A stretch of DNA of 64,000 bases from Chitinophagaceae bacterium (GTDB lineage Bacteria; Bacteroidota; Bacteroidia; Chitinophagales; Chitinophagaceae): positions 31,469 through 95,468 of the forward strand of contig CANCVE010000006.1 in the NCBI GenBank assembly GCA_947381435.1, written 5' to 3'. The position numbers and the translations under genes were made by a program. Positions within the stretch are counted from its first letter, which is position 1, and every line of letters begins with the position of its first letter. Below are positions 28,797-38,800 of the stretch, in pieces. The notes beneath the pieces are model-generated. The model was not told where the DNA came from. It was given only the letters and a program-made list of their open reading frames with translations, and made no database searches.

Positions 28797-31025
28797 ATGA
28801 TGAAAAAAAACGCTTGCATCAGTTTAGCTGTTATGCTATCAATCAGTTTCAGTCTATCGGCACAGAACGATAGTACAAAAAATAAGTTGTACACCTTTCA
28901 GAATACTTCCCTCACTTTTGAACAAAGGGCTACCGAATTAGTAAAGCAGCTAACCCTACAAGAGAAGCTGGCATTGATGCAAAACGATGCAAAGCCCGTT
29001 GATAGGCTAGGTATTCCTGCCTATAATTGGTGGAACGAATGTTTACATGGTGTGGCACGCGATGGAATTGCTACCGTATTTCCGCAGGCAATTGGGTTTG
29101 CTGCCACTTGGAATCCTAACTTAATTTTTAAAGTGGCAGACGCTATCTCAACAGAAGCTCGTGCAAAGCATGAAGAACATGTTAGAAAAGGTGAACGTAA
29201 AATTTACCAAGGACTAACCATGTGGACGCCCAACATCAACATATTCCGAGATCCTCGTTGGGGGCGCGGACAAGAGACTTATGGTGAAGATCCTTTTTTA
29301 ACAGCCCGAACAGGGGTTTCATTCGTAAAGGGTTTGCAAGGTAATGACCCTAAATACTTTAAAGTAATTGCAACTGCCAAACATTATGCAGTGCATAGCG
29401 GTAGCGAACATAACCGTCACATATTTGATGCCGTTGTTAGTAAAGCCGACATGTTTGACACCTACCTACCCGCCTTCGAAAGTCTGGTAAAGGAAGGAAA
29501 GGTTTATAGCATCATGGGTGCTTACAATAGAGTAAATGGTGCCCCTGCCTGTGCTAGTAACTACTTACTAGATTCGGTTCTCCGCAAAAAATGGGGTTTC
29601 AAGGGTTATGTGGTTTCTGATTGTGGGGCAATTGGCGACATATTTAGAAACCATCATTATGCCAAATCACAACCAGAAGCTTCTGCCCTAGCCGTAAAAG
29701 CAGGATGCGACCTTACCTGTGGAGGCGAATACTTGAGCATGGAGAAGGCCGTGGCTAATGGTACAATTACAGAGAAAGAATTAGATATTTCGGTAAATAG
29801 ATTAATGCTTGCTCTGTTTAAGTTGGGCATGTTTGATGATAACTCAATGGTTAGTTATAGCAAGATCCCTTTTAGCGAGAACAATACACCCGAGCATGAT
29901 GCCCTTGCAAAACAAACAGCCTTAGAAAGCATGGTATTGTTACAAAATAAAAGTAAGCTGCTACCACTCTCCCCTACTGCTTTAAGTAACGGCGGCAATA
30001 AACAAACTATTGCCATCATTGGGCCTTTTGCCAATGACAAGTACGTATTGAATGGCAATTATAATGGCACCCCCTCCTCCCCTGTTACTTTTTTGCAGGG
30101 ATTGCAAAACAAATTGGGTTCATCTGCTACTATCATTACCAATAACTTTATAAAGAAACCTGAAAAGGTATATTCTAGCGAGGCAAATAGGGATGATAGT
30201 ATAGCCAAAGCGGTTTCTGCATGCAAGGATGCCGACTTAGTAATTTTTTGTGGAGGTATTGATGCAAGTGTGGAAGGCGAAGAAAGCAAGATTGATATGA
30301 AGGGTTTTTACAAGGGCGACCGTACAGATCTTAACCTACCCGAAGTGCAATTAAATGCTTTAAAGGCTTTGAAAGCGGCTGGCAAAAAGGTAATATTAGT
30401 TGTTACCAACGGTAGTGCTTTAGCCCTCAATTGGGAAAATGAAAACTTAGATGGCATTGTAGAAGCTTGGTATCCTGGTCAGCAAGGGGGAAATGCCTTA
30501 GCAGAAATATTGACGGGAGAATATAATCCAACTGGAAGATTACCACTTACCTTTTATAAATCGGAGAAAGACTTGCCCGAATTTGAGGATTATAATATGA
30601 AAGGAAGAACCTACAAGTATTTTACAGGTACGCCGTTGTATCCTTTTGGGTATGGGTTGAGTTATGCCGATTTTAGTTTTAATAATTTAAGCTTATCTAA
30701 AAATACAGCTATCAAAAATGATTCTATAACAGTTACTGTAGACGTGAAAAACACTTCAGCTGTTGATGGCTCCGAAGTAGTAGAAGTATATGCTAGTGCC
30801 AAGAATATCACTCAGTATCGTGCTGTAAAGTCCTTGATTGGTTTTGTAAAATTACCAGTTAAAGCTGGCGAAACACAGAAGGCAACTATCAGGATAGCAG
30901 TAAACTCTTTACGCCAGTTTGATGAAAAATTGAATGATTACAAGGTTTATTCTGGTGAATACCAAATTGGAGTAGGCAAATCATCAAGTGATATTGTATT
31001 GAATGCGAAGTTGAAGGTTAACTAA
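28797..31025 (+). CDS. glycoside hydrolase family 3 beta-glycosidase
   Basis: Exported 742-aa GH3 enzyme that would release non-reducing-end beta-linked sugars; the NWWNECLHGVAR motif is typical of the beta-xylosidase/alpha-arabinofuranosidase/beta-glucosidase branch. Signal peptide MMKKNACISLAVMLSISFSL, cut after SAQ. The N-terminal TIM-barrel has WTPNINIFRDPRWGRGQETY, the KHYAVHSG motif and the nucleophile Asp in VVSDCGAI (near residue 275). The middle alpha/beta domain has the GGIDASVEGEE segment with a candidate acid-base Glu. The C-terminal fibronectin-III-like domain covers about 620-742. Length is usual for the family. A good terminator follows. The oligosaccharide handled is unknown. 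Confidence 0.88.
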   Translation: MMKKNACISLAVMLSISFSLSAQNDSTKNKLYTFQNTSLTFEQRATELVKQLTLQEKLALMQNDAKPVDRLGIPAYNWWNECLHGVARDGIATVFPQAIGFAATWNPNLIFKVADAISTEARAKHEEHVRKGERKIYQGLTMWTPNINIFRDPRWGRGQETYGEDPFLTARTGVSFVKGLQGNDPKYFKVIATAKHYAVHSGSEHNRHIFDAVVSKADMFDTYLPAFESLVKEGKVYSIMGAYNRVNGAPACASNYLLDSVLRKKWGFKGYVVSDCGAIGDIFRNHHYAKSQPEASALAVKAGCDLTCGGEYLSMEKAVANGTITEKELDISVNRLMLALFKLGMFDDNSMVSYSKIPFSENNTPEHDALAKQTALESMVLLQNKSKLLPLSPTALSNGGNKQTIAIIGPFANDKYVLNGNYNGTPSSPVTFLQGLQNKLGSSATIITNNFIKKPEKVYSSEANRDDSIAKAVSACKDADLVIFCGGIDASVEGEESKIDMKGFYKGDRTDLNLPEVQLNALKALKAAGKKVILVVTNGSALALNWENENLDGIVEAWYPGQQGGNALAEILTGEYNPTGRLPLTFYKSEKDLPEFEDYNMKGRTYKYFTGTPLYPFGYGLSYADFSFNNLSLSKNTAIKNDSITVTVDVKNTSAVDGSEVVEVYASAKNITQYRAVKSLIGFVKLPVKAGETQKATIRIAVNSLRQFDEKLNDYKVYSGEYQIGVGKSSSDIVLNAKLKVN

Positions 31026-31029
31026 ACCG

Positions 31030-31080
31030 ACATTACATAAAATACGTTTCAAACAACTGTAGGTATGTGATGTTTTTTTA
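31030..31080 (+). terminator. rho-independent terminator of the GH3 gene
   Basis: ACATTACATA (31030-31039) pairs with TATGTGATGT (31064-31073) with a single G-T wobble, immediately followed by a run of T. It starts five bases after the GH3 stop codon. Confidence 0.75.
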
Positions 31081-31348
31081 ATTTATAAATTACATCCCCT
31101 ATTTTCATACTAATTTTAATCTTTTGTTAGCAATTTTTTCTCCTATGTTCGATAGTGCTTTTATTTTCTGCTAAACGCCACATCTTAAATTCCTATTTAG
31201 ACATAGAGCGTTAAGGCTGCCATTAATCAAGTTTTTTATACTATTGAATTAGTTGAATCTTTTTTAATCACATCGTTTAATGATAATAGTCATAATTTTC
31301 CAAAGACCATCTATCTACTTTCGCCAAACAACACAATATGAGTAGTTT
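31081..31348. other. upstream region of the formate module
   Basis: AT-rich, with no open frame. TACTTTCG at 31316-31323 resembles a -7 box about 25 bp before the FocA-like gene. I searched by eye for an FNR/CRP-type TTGAT-N4-ATCAA site and found none convincing. Confidence 0.3.
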
Positions 31349-32152
31349 ATGAGTTATCTGGTCCCTTCCGAAATTGCAGTTCAATTTTCCAAAAGTGCTC
31401 AACAAAAAAATGCTTTTACCAATACTAAATTATTAGTTTATTCCTTTCTAGGTGGTTCTTACATTGCTTTGGGTGGATTATTATCCTTAGTAGTTGTTGG
31501 CGGAATGCCTGGCATAGCAGCTACCAATCCGGGTATTACCAAGTTTCTTTTTGGCTCTTTATTTCCAGTGGGACTAATATTAGTTGTGATTGGTGGCGCA
31601 GAATTATTTACTAGCGACTGTGCTGTTATTCCTTTTGGTGTGTTCCATAAACAATTACCCGTAAAAAGTATATTCAGAGTTTGGAGTATTGTCTATCTAG
31701 GCAATTTCATCGGTGCGTTGTTTGTCGCTTATTTTATTGCCTTTCAAACAGGTATTTTAACTGCTGATTCATGGAGGAATTCAACTATAAAACTTGCAGA
31801 ACATAAAATAGAAGCCTGCTTTTGGGTCACATTTATTAAAGGCGTTGTAGCCAACTGGCTGGTATGTATGGCAGTATGGATTTCCTATTCGGCAAAGGAA
31901 ATAGGTGGAAAAATACTTGCACTTTGGTTTCCAGTAATGTGTTTTGTAGTATTTGGGATGGAACATAGTGTTGCAAATATGTTCTTTTTTCCTACAGCAA
32001 TGCTTTTGGGCGCTCATATCAGCATGTATCAATTTTTAATTATCAACCTATTGCCAGCTACACTTGGAAATATTGTTGGGGGTGTTGTACTGGTAGCTTT
32101 ACCTTACTGGTTCATGTTTAATCAACAGGTAAAAGAGGTAGGAATAAGTTAG
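31349..32152 (+). CDS. focA: formate/nitrite transporter family protein (FocA-like)
   Basis: A 267-aa integral membrane protein with about six hydrophobic helices, typical of the pentameric FNT channels that move formate (or nitrite) across the inner membrane. It shows FNT landmarks: GGSYIALGG in the first helix, GGAELFTSDC near residues 85-94, GNFIGAL, and FGMEHSVANMFFFP near 200, which carries the conserved central His. The next gene is pyruvate formate-lyase 66 bp downstream on the same strand, so formate is the likely substrate. The gene name is assigned from this context. Confidence 0.87.
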   Translation: MSYLVPSEIAVQFSKSAQQKNAFTNTKLLVYSFLGGSYIALGGLLSLVVVGGMPGIAATNPGITKFLFGSLFPVGLILVVIGGAELFTSDCAVIPFGVFHKQLPVKSIFRVWSIVYLGNFIGALFVAYFIAFQTGILTADSWRNSTIKLAEHKIEACFWVTFIKGVVANWLVCMAVWISYSAKEIGGKILALWFPVMCFVVFGMEHSVANMFFFPTAMLLGAHISMYQFLIINLLPATLGNIVGGVVLVALPYWFMFNQQVKEVGIS

Positions 32153-32218
32153 AATTATTGAAATTAATACTGTTGAAAAAGAGAAAAAGAGATATAATAA
32201 CAATTTAAAAATACAATT

Positions 32219-34459
32219 ATGGAACACGTAACAGAAAATCTTGTGATGGGCTTTGAACAAGGCTCATGGAACAAGCGAATTGATGTAAAAGATTTTGTAA
32301 AAAGAAACATTACCCCTTACCATGGAGATGCTGAATTTTTAGAAGAGGCAACTCCTGCCACTAAACAACTATGGAATATTTGTTTGGATGCAATGAAAAA
32401 AGAAAGAGAAAATAATGGATGCCTAGCCATAGATGCTCAAAAGATTTCAACAATAACTAGTCATGAAGCTGGCTATATTGATATAAATCTTGAAAAAATT
32501 GTGGGCTTACAAACAGATCAATTACTAAAAAGAGCTATTAAGCCGTTTGGGGGAATCAGGGTTGTTGAAAATGCAGCGAAGGAAAGAGGAGAAAATGTGG
32601 CGTATGAAGTGAAGCGAATTTTTGACTATGTTAAAGACCATAATAGCGCAGTGTTCTCTGCTTATGATGCTGAAATAATGGCTTTTCGTTCAAAAGGAAT
32701 CTTAACAGGATTACCAGATAACTATGCAAGAGGTCGCATTATTGGCGACTATCGCCGTTTGGCATTGTACGGTTGCGATGCTTTAATTACTGCAAAACAA
32801 GCTGATAAACAAGCTATTGATGGAGAATTGACCGAGCATCAAATTAGATTAAGAGAGGAAGTGAACGACCAGATAACTGCCCTGAAAGACACTATAGAAC
32901 TAGGTGCAATTTATGGTTTGGAACTAAACAGACCAGCTGAAACTGCACAAGAAGCCGTGCAATGGGTTTACATGGCTTATTTAGCAGCAGTAAAAGAACA
33001 GGATGGTGCGGCAATGTCTTTGGGAAATGTAGCTTCTTTTCTTGATATTTATATTGAAAAAGATATAGCAGAAGGAAAGTTGGATGAAATAGGTGCACAG
33101 GAATTAATAGACCAATTTGTAATGAAATTACGCATGGTTCGCCATTTACGCCCCGGAGCTTATGATGATATTTTTGGTGGCGACCCTACTTGGGTAACCG
33201 AAGCTTTGGGAGGACAATTTGACGATGGCAGAACAAAAGTGACCAAGTCCTCCTTCAGATTCTTGCAAACATTGTACAATCTTGGTGCTTCTCCCGAACC
33301 AAATCTTACTGTATTGTGGAGTAAAAACTTACCAGAAGGGTTTAAAGAATTTTGTGCTAAGGTTTCTATAGACACGTCTTCTATTCAATATGAAAATGAT
33401 GACTTGATGCGTCCAAACAGACATTCAGACGATTATGGAATTGCATGTTGTGTATCTTATCAAGAAATTGGCAAGCGCATTCAGTTCTTTGGAGCAAGAA
33501 CGAACCTACCAAAAACATTGTTGCTAGCACTAAATGGTGGTCGGGAAGAAAAGGATGGAGTACCTGTTTTGAAAGGAATACCTGCATTGAAAGACGATGT
33601 TTTAAATTATGACGAAGTACTTGCCAACTTTAAATTAACAATGAAGGAAGTAGCAAGAGTATATAGTAAGGCGATGAACATCATTCATTATATGCACGAT
33701 AAGTATTACTATGAAAAATCTCAGATGGCTTTTATAGATACTGATCCAGGGATTGACATTGCTTATGGTGCCGCAGGAATTTCTATTATAGCAGATTCAC
33801 TTTCTGCCATAAAGTATGCAAAAGTAAAAGCAGTTAGAAATGAATTAGGATTGACTACTTCATTTGAAATAGAAGGAGATTTCCCAAAATATGGTAATGA
33901 TGATGATAGGGTTGATATTATCTCACAGGAAATTGCTGAATTCTTTTTCAACGAATTAAAGTCACACAAAACGTACAAGAACGCCGCCCCTACTATGTCT
34001 TTGCTAACCATTACCTCAAATGTAATGTATGGTAAAATGACAGGTGCCACACCCGATGGAAGAAATGCAGGAGAACCATTTGCTCCAGGTGCAAACCCAA
34101 TGCATGGTAGAGATACAAATGGTGCCATTGCATCATTGAATACTGTTGCTAAACTGGAATACAGATATGCACAGGATGGCATTTCAAACTCTTTTTCTAT
34201 TGTTCCTAAATCTTTAGGCAACACCCTTTCGGTTCAAGTAGAGAATCTTGTTACATTATTGGATGGTTATTTCTTCAAGAATGCGCAACACCTTAATGTG
34301 AATGTACTTGATAGAGAAACATTGATGGATGCCTATCAACATCCCGAAAAGTATCCTCAATTAACAATAAGGGTTTCTGGATATGCTGTAAACTTTATTC
34401 GCTTATCAAAAGCACATCAACTAGAAGTTATAGCACGTACTTTTCACGAAAGCTTATAA
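32219..34459 (+). CDS. pflB: formate C-acetyltransferase (pyruvate formate-lyase)
   Basis: A 746-aa cytoplasmic glycyl-radical enzyme that converts pyruvate and CoA to acetyl-CoA and formate under anoxia. The catalytic adjacent cysteines are in IACCVSYQ (C410 and C411). The radical-bearing glycine is in RVSGYAV (G721), 26 residues from the C-terminus, as in the E. coli enzyme (760 aa, C418/C419, G734). The substrate-binding segment [19 protein letters not shown] is also intact. It lies between a FocA-like channel and the activating enzyme, a complete functional set. A clear terminator follows the stop codon. Confidence 0.96.
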   Translation: MEHVTENLVMGFEQGSWNKRIDVKDFVKRNITPYHGDAEFLEEATPATKQLWNICLDAMKKERENNGCLAIDAQKISTITSHEAGYIDINLEKIVGLQTDQLLKRAIKPFGGIRVVENAAKERGENVAYEVKRIFDYVKDHNSAVFSAYDAEIMAFRSKGILTGLPDNYARGRIIGDYRRLALYGCDALITAKQADKQAIDGELTEHQIRLREEVNDQITALKDTIELGAIYGLELNRPAETAQEAVQWVYMAYLAAVKEQDGAAMSLGNVASFLDIYIEKDIAEGKLDEIGAQELIDQFVMKLRMVRHLRPGAYDDIFGGDPTWVTEALGGQFDDGRTKVTKSSFRFLQTLYNLGASPEPNLTVLWSKNLPEGFKEFCAKVSIDTSSIQYENDDLMRPNRHSDDYGIACCVSYQEIGKRIQFFGARTNLPKTLLLALNGGREEKDGVPVLKGIPALKDDVLNYDEVLANFKLTMKEVARVYSKAMNIIHYMHDKYYYEKSQMAFIDTDPGIDIAYGAAGISIIADSLSAIKYAKVKAVRNELGLTTSFEIEGDFPKYGNDDDRVDIISQEIAEFFFNELKSHKTYKNAAPTMSLLTITSNVMYGKMTGATPDGRNAGEPFAPGANPMHGRDTNGAIASLNTVAKLEYRYAQDGISNSFSIVPKSLGNTLSVQVENLVTLLDGYFFKNAQHLNVNVLDRETLMDAYQHPEKYPQLTIRVSGYAVNFIRLSKAHQLEVIARTFHESL

Positions 34460-34491
34460 CGTTTTCTGTTTTTTCATTTGATTATTATATT

Positions 34492-34524
34492 CAAAAGGGG
34501 CTTGTCTAAGTCCCTTTTGTTTTA
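34492..34524 (+). terminator. rho-independent terminator of pflB
   Basis: CAAAAGGG (34492-34499) and CCCTTTTG (34512-34519) form a perfect 8-bp stem with a T-rich tail (TTTTAC). It would separate pflB from pflA unless read through, so pflA may be expressed at lower level or from its own promoter. Confidence 0.75.
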
Positions 34525-34563
34525 CTATTTTTGAAAATAAAAGTTGTTATTATCTAGAGCATT

Positions 34564-34684
34564 TTTACCACAAAGGACACAATGGTTTTCACCAAGAACA
34601 CAAGGATTATTTTGTATTAATTTTACAGAAATAACAACAAAACTTAGTGTCCTTAGTTTTTTAATTGTGTTCTTAGTGGTAAAG
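34564..34684. repeat. imperfect inverted repeat, 42-bp arms
   Basis: The left arm (34564-34605, TTTACCACAAAGGACACAA onward) and right arm (34643-34684, ending TTCTTAGTGGTAAAG) are reverse complements with a few mismatches. A related half copy lies at 28721-28765 and a related inverted pair (TGCCACAGATGACACAG type) at 55562-55655. It behaves as a small non-autonomous hairpin repeat inserted between pflB and pflA. Confidence 0.7.
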
Positions 34685-34716
34685 CTCCTAAAAAGTAACC
34701 ATAAATTTATTAAAGT

Positions 34717-35508
34717 ATGCAGATACCCGAAGGGTGGCTTTTACCACAGGAAACAAATTTAGATCATGCAGACCGCCCAGATTATTTAAGGATACACTCC
34801 ATAGAAACTTTTGGAACTCATGATGGCCCAGGAATCAGGATGGTTGTTTTTGCACAGGGCTGTCAGTTTCGTTGTTTGTACTGCGCCAATCCTGACACTT
34901 GGGATATTTATGGTGGCACATTTAAATCGATAGAGGAAATTGTACAACTTGCTATTCATGAAAAACCTTATTTTGGAAAACAGGGTGGAGTAACAATTTC
35001 TGGTGGAGAACCAACATTGCAACGAAACAAGCTGCTAACTTTATTTAAAAGATTACACGAAGAAGGCATAAATACAGCTTTAGATTCTAATGGAAGACTT
35101 TTGAACCATGAAGTAGAAGCATTGTTTGAAGAGACAGATTATCTACTATTGGATATAAAACACATTAACGATGATTGGCACCATAAACTGACTGGTGTAT
35201 CTAACAATAGCGTACTTAAAGTTGCAGAATACAGGGAAAGCACTGGAAAACCTATGTGGTTAAGGTATGTTTTGGTGCCGGGTTGGAGTGACCAAGAAGA
35301 ATACTTACATGAACTTGGAAGGCATTTTCAACATTATAAAACCATTGAGAAAATAGAAATTCAACCTTATCATTTATTGGGGGTGCAAAAATGGGAAGCT
35401 TTGAAGATGGAATATTTACTAAAGGATGTGCCTTCGCCTTCAAGAGAAATAATCAATAAAACAGAAGCTATCTTCAAACAATATTTTAAGGAAGTAAAGG
35501 TAAACTAG
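34717..35508 (+). CDS. pflA: pyruvate formate-lyase activating enzyme (radical SAM)
   Basis: A 263-aa cytoplasmic radical-SAM protein that uses a [4Fe-4S] cluster and S-adenosylmethionine to place the glycyl radical on PflB. The cluster motif CX3CX2C is CQFRCLYC (C49, C53, C56). It is preceded by HSIETFGTHDGPGIRMVVF and followed by the SAM-binding GGVTISGGEPTLQ segment. The N-terminus is about 19 residues longer than in the E. coli enzyme; the ATG at 34717 is the only one in frame before the catalytic motif. It is 257 bp from pflB, separated by a terminator and a hairpin repeat. Confidence 0.93.
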   Translation: MQIPEGWLLPQETNLDHADRPDYLRIHSIETFGTHDGPGIRMVVFAQGCQFRCLYCANPDTWDIYGGTFKSIEEIVQLAIHEKPYFGKQGGVTISGGEPTLQRNKLLTLFKRLHEEGINTALDSNGRLLNHEVEALFEETDYLLLDIKHINDDWHHKLTGVSNNSVLKVAEYRESTGKPMWLRYVLVPGWSDQEEYLHELGRHFQHYKTIEKIEIQPYHLLGVQKWEALKMEYLLKDVPSPSREIINKTEAIFKQYFKEVKVN

Positions 35509-35668
35509 GCTATAATTAGAAGCATAGTATAAGGCGTTGATTCAGGTTTCTCACTATTTCATTCAAAGCATGAATATTGGATTAGTTGGACGTTTTAGTT
35601 CAGTTAATCAATGCCCAGAAAAATTTACTAAAAAAAATGAATTGATTGTTGCTTTTATTAACAAGGCT

Positions 35669-35763
35669 GTATAAATAATCTTCGCTACAACCTATTCGAT
35701 GACTAACCCTATAATGGCTCTATGCCCTTATAGGGTTTTGGTGTATGCGAAAATTATTTATAC
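35669..35763. repeat. nested inverted repeats
   Basis: The outer arms GTATAAATAATCTTCGC (35669-35685) and GCGAAAATTATTTATAC (35747-35763) match at 16 of 17 positions. Inside them lies the perfect 10-bp stem listed separately. This is about a 95-bp hairpin-like element in the 324-bp gap between pflA and the giant gene's 3' end. The rest of the gap shows nothing recognisable. Confidence 0.6.
35705..35737. terminator. hairpin between pflA and the giant gene
   Basis: AACCCTATAA (35705-35714) and TTATAGGGTT (35728-35737) form a perfect 10-bp stem around a 13-base loop. It sits between convergent genes and may stop transcription from either side. TTGG rather than a long T-run follows on the plus strand. 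Confidence 0.5.
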
Positions 35764-35832
35764 ACCCGTTAACAATTAGGGTACATACAGTTAGACAACA
35801 GCCCTTACTAGGTATACAATATGCCAATCCCA

Positions 35833-38800
35833 CTACTCTACCACTACTTTCACCCTTTTGATATTGATGCCAGCACTATTGGCAACCTGCACTTCATAAG
35901 CACCTACTGCTACTCGGGCGTTGCCAAAGTTTATCAATCTGATCTCCTCTCCTTCTGCCATTTGTATGCCTTTGCTGAACACCTTCTGACCGAGCAGGTT
36001 GTAAACAACTACCCTGTAAGTGCCAGTAGGAATGTTTTTACAATGCAGGTTGAAGGCATGATTTGCTATCAGGGTAGGGTAAATACTTAGTTGTGGAGCA
36101 TTGCCATCTGATTCTACTTTTATTGATTTACTATAACTAATGCTACCACCTATGCCCACGGCCTTTATTCTGTAGTAGTTAATTCCCTCCACCGGATTTG
36201 CATCAATAGTTGAATAAGTAGTAGAAGATTTGTTGGCTGATTTAACATCTGCAATACACTTATAATCGACTCCATTTACGCTTCTCTCCACCACATAATC
36301 CTTGATGTATACCTCATTGGCAACAGACCAACTTAGTTCTATCCTACCACTAATCAGTTTACCCGATAAGCCAGTAAAGGTTAGTGGCAATGTGCTTTGC
36401 CCGCCTATCTCCAGTACAAAACGTCCAGAGCCCTTGCTGTTTGTATCGGCAGTGATGGCAAAGTCATAGATTGGATTGATGGAAACATCCTGACTTGCAT
36501 CCAGATAATTGTCTCTCAATATTATAGTAGTTGAACTGTCGAAGCCTGACAATCCCGTGAATTGCAGGCGAAAATTGGCCGCTGTAGTGCTTCTTACAGA
36601 CAAGGGTACGGTATCGTTCTTCAATGCTATCGGGCGGGTGGCTATTGCCAACAGGTTACTACCTGTTTTCTGAATGGCTAATTTCTGTCCACCACCACTA
36701 AATGAGGCGGCATCCCAAGCAGCATTGTATTCTTTTGTACCTTGACTGTTGTAGCGTAGTGCCACCTCATCCAACAATCTATTGGCAGTGGTGTATAATC
36801 CCATCCTGATTATCCGCTCATTATTCAATCCAAAATAATTGAAGTTAGGTATGGTTGAATCAACCTTGTATGTTTCTCTGAAGGTAACAGAGGTACCTGT
36901 CTTATTGGCTTCTACAAAGAATGCCTGACCAATGGCAATAAAATCTCCCTTGGTATTATTGTATCCTGTTGCTGCATTGGTGACCAATCCATTAGAGTAA
37001 GTGGTAAAGTTACCATTGCCATAAGGAGTAAAAGTCCACATTTTGTTGTTGATGGCTGTATTAGCCGCTTGGAATGTACTGAACCGCATCTGATTAGGGT
37101 ATGGGTTGGCAAGCAATGTAAACAGGTGCTTGGTGGTATCGTTTAATGAAACAGTAAGTGGCCCTTGTGTCAGCAATCCTGTTGCACTCAGCACCACGCT
37201 TACGGGTGCAGTCGGGGTATTGCTATTTAGTTGGTCGGTACAAGTTCCTACATTCCTGTCGCCCCTAATATTGATTTCATAACCCGTACCCGGTGATAGA
37301 CTGGTGGCATTGGTATTGGGGATTGATACATATCTATTGCCATTTACCGCTGTTGCACTGTAGGTAAACATGCTTGACTTGTAGGTGGCGGTGGCATCAA
37401 AACCATTGCTGTTGTACTGTGTGCCGCCTGTGCCACAGACAACTCCACCAGTACCTGAACCTGTAATGTAAATCTGTTGTTGCCAAGCACTATCTATCCG
37501 TTGTGCAACCGCGCTGCCTATAAAGCTGAAACGTCTGGCAGTCTTGTTGGGTATATATAATTGCTGGGTAACCTTTCCTGTGATGTAACCACCATTAGTT
37601 GCCCCTTGAGATACCCTTGCCGTACCTGTTGTAGCATTGGATATAAGGGTTAGGTTGCCACCCGATGCCAATATGCCCGCCGTAGGTTTTACAAGGTTCA
37701 GCACATTCAACGCATTGCCCAAAGTAACGGTTCCGCTGCTGTTTACTATTAAAGTATCTAACACATTAGTGGTGCCAGGAGTGGTCTGGTCGAAGTAGAG
37801 CGTACCTGTACCCAACACATTCAGTCCTGAAGTAGCAGAACCTGTGATGGAGCCTGTACCTGTAACCGTTCCGTTTACGGTAAGGGTGTATCCATTTAGG
37901 TTTAGTCCTGAAGAAATGGACAAGTTGTTTACCGATAGATTTGAAGTAAGTTTAGGAACATTGGTGGCAATAACCACATTGGTGGATGAAGTTGGAAGAT
38001 CTCCGCACCAATTACCAGACAGGTTGGCATCACCATCATTGGCGCCTACATAGCTACCAGTGGTACAATTAATGGAACCCGTATTGCCTATCACGTTTAA
38101 ATAAGTGGCATTGGCTGTAAATGCCAATCCTGTTTTGGTGAGTGCAAAGGAACTGCCATTAGCGGAAGGTGTACCGACACTGCTAACGCTATAGGATGAG
38201 GTGTAAATCCCTAACTCGCATGCAGATGCAGTGGAGAACGCACTTGCCTTGTCTGCCGTATTAAACTGATAAACAATGGATGAATTAGTAGTGGCAGTTG
38301 CCGCTGCTACTGACCATTGAAGGTTGACAATCTTGGTGTTATCGTTCACGCCATTTGTCAGGGTAGGACTAACGCCCACCGTCATATCCGAAGCAGTGTT
38401 GTTGGTAATCGTTAGCGGAGTATGAGAACTAGCTGTTCCGATTGGGAAAGCTGTGGCAGTAGAAACCGCCTTTCTGATTAATCGTCCTGTTCCATTTGTA
38501 ATAATATAACTGCTTGAAGAAGGCGTTGAAATGGTTGCACCACTATTGACCGTTAGGTTATTGCTTCCCAACGACAAGTTGCCTGCCGTTAAGGTTAAGG
38601 TGGAGGCAATGGTGGTTGCATTATTTAAAATAACGCCCCCACTTCCAGAAGTATTAATCGTTAAGTTATTAAAGGTCTCCCCTCCTGTCTTAGTGATTGT
38701 CTGGGCAGTAGCTGTTGTACCATTAAATGTAACAGTAGTATTGGTATTAGTGAATGTTCCTGCATTACTCCAGTTGCCTGTAAGCGCAATAGAAGTACCT

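Noticed and set aside
31200..31348. FNR/CRP-type operator before the formate genes
   Set aside because: Only scattered half-matches to TTGAT or ATCAA were found, with no properly spaced palindrome.
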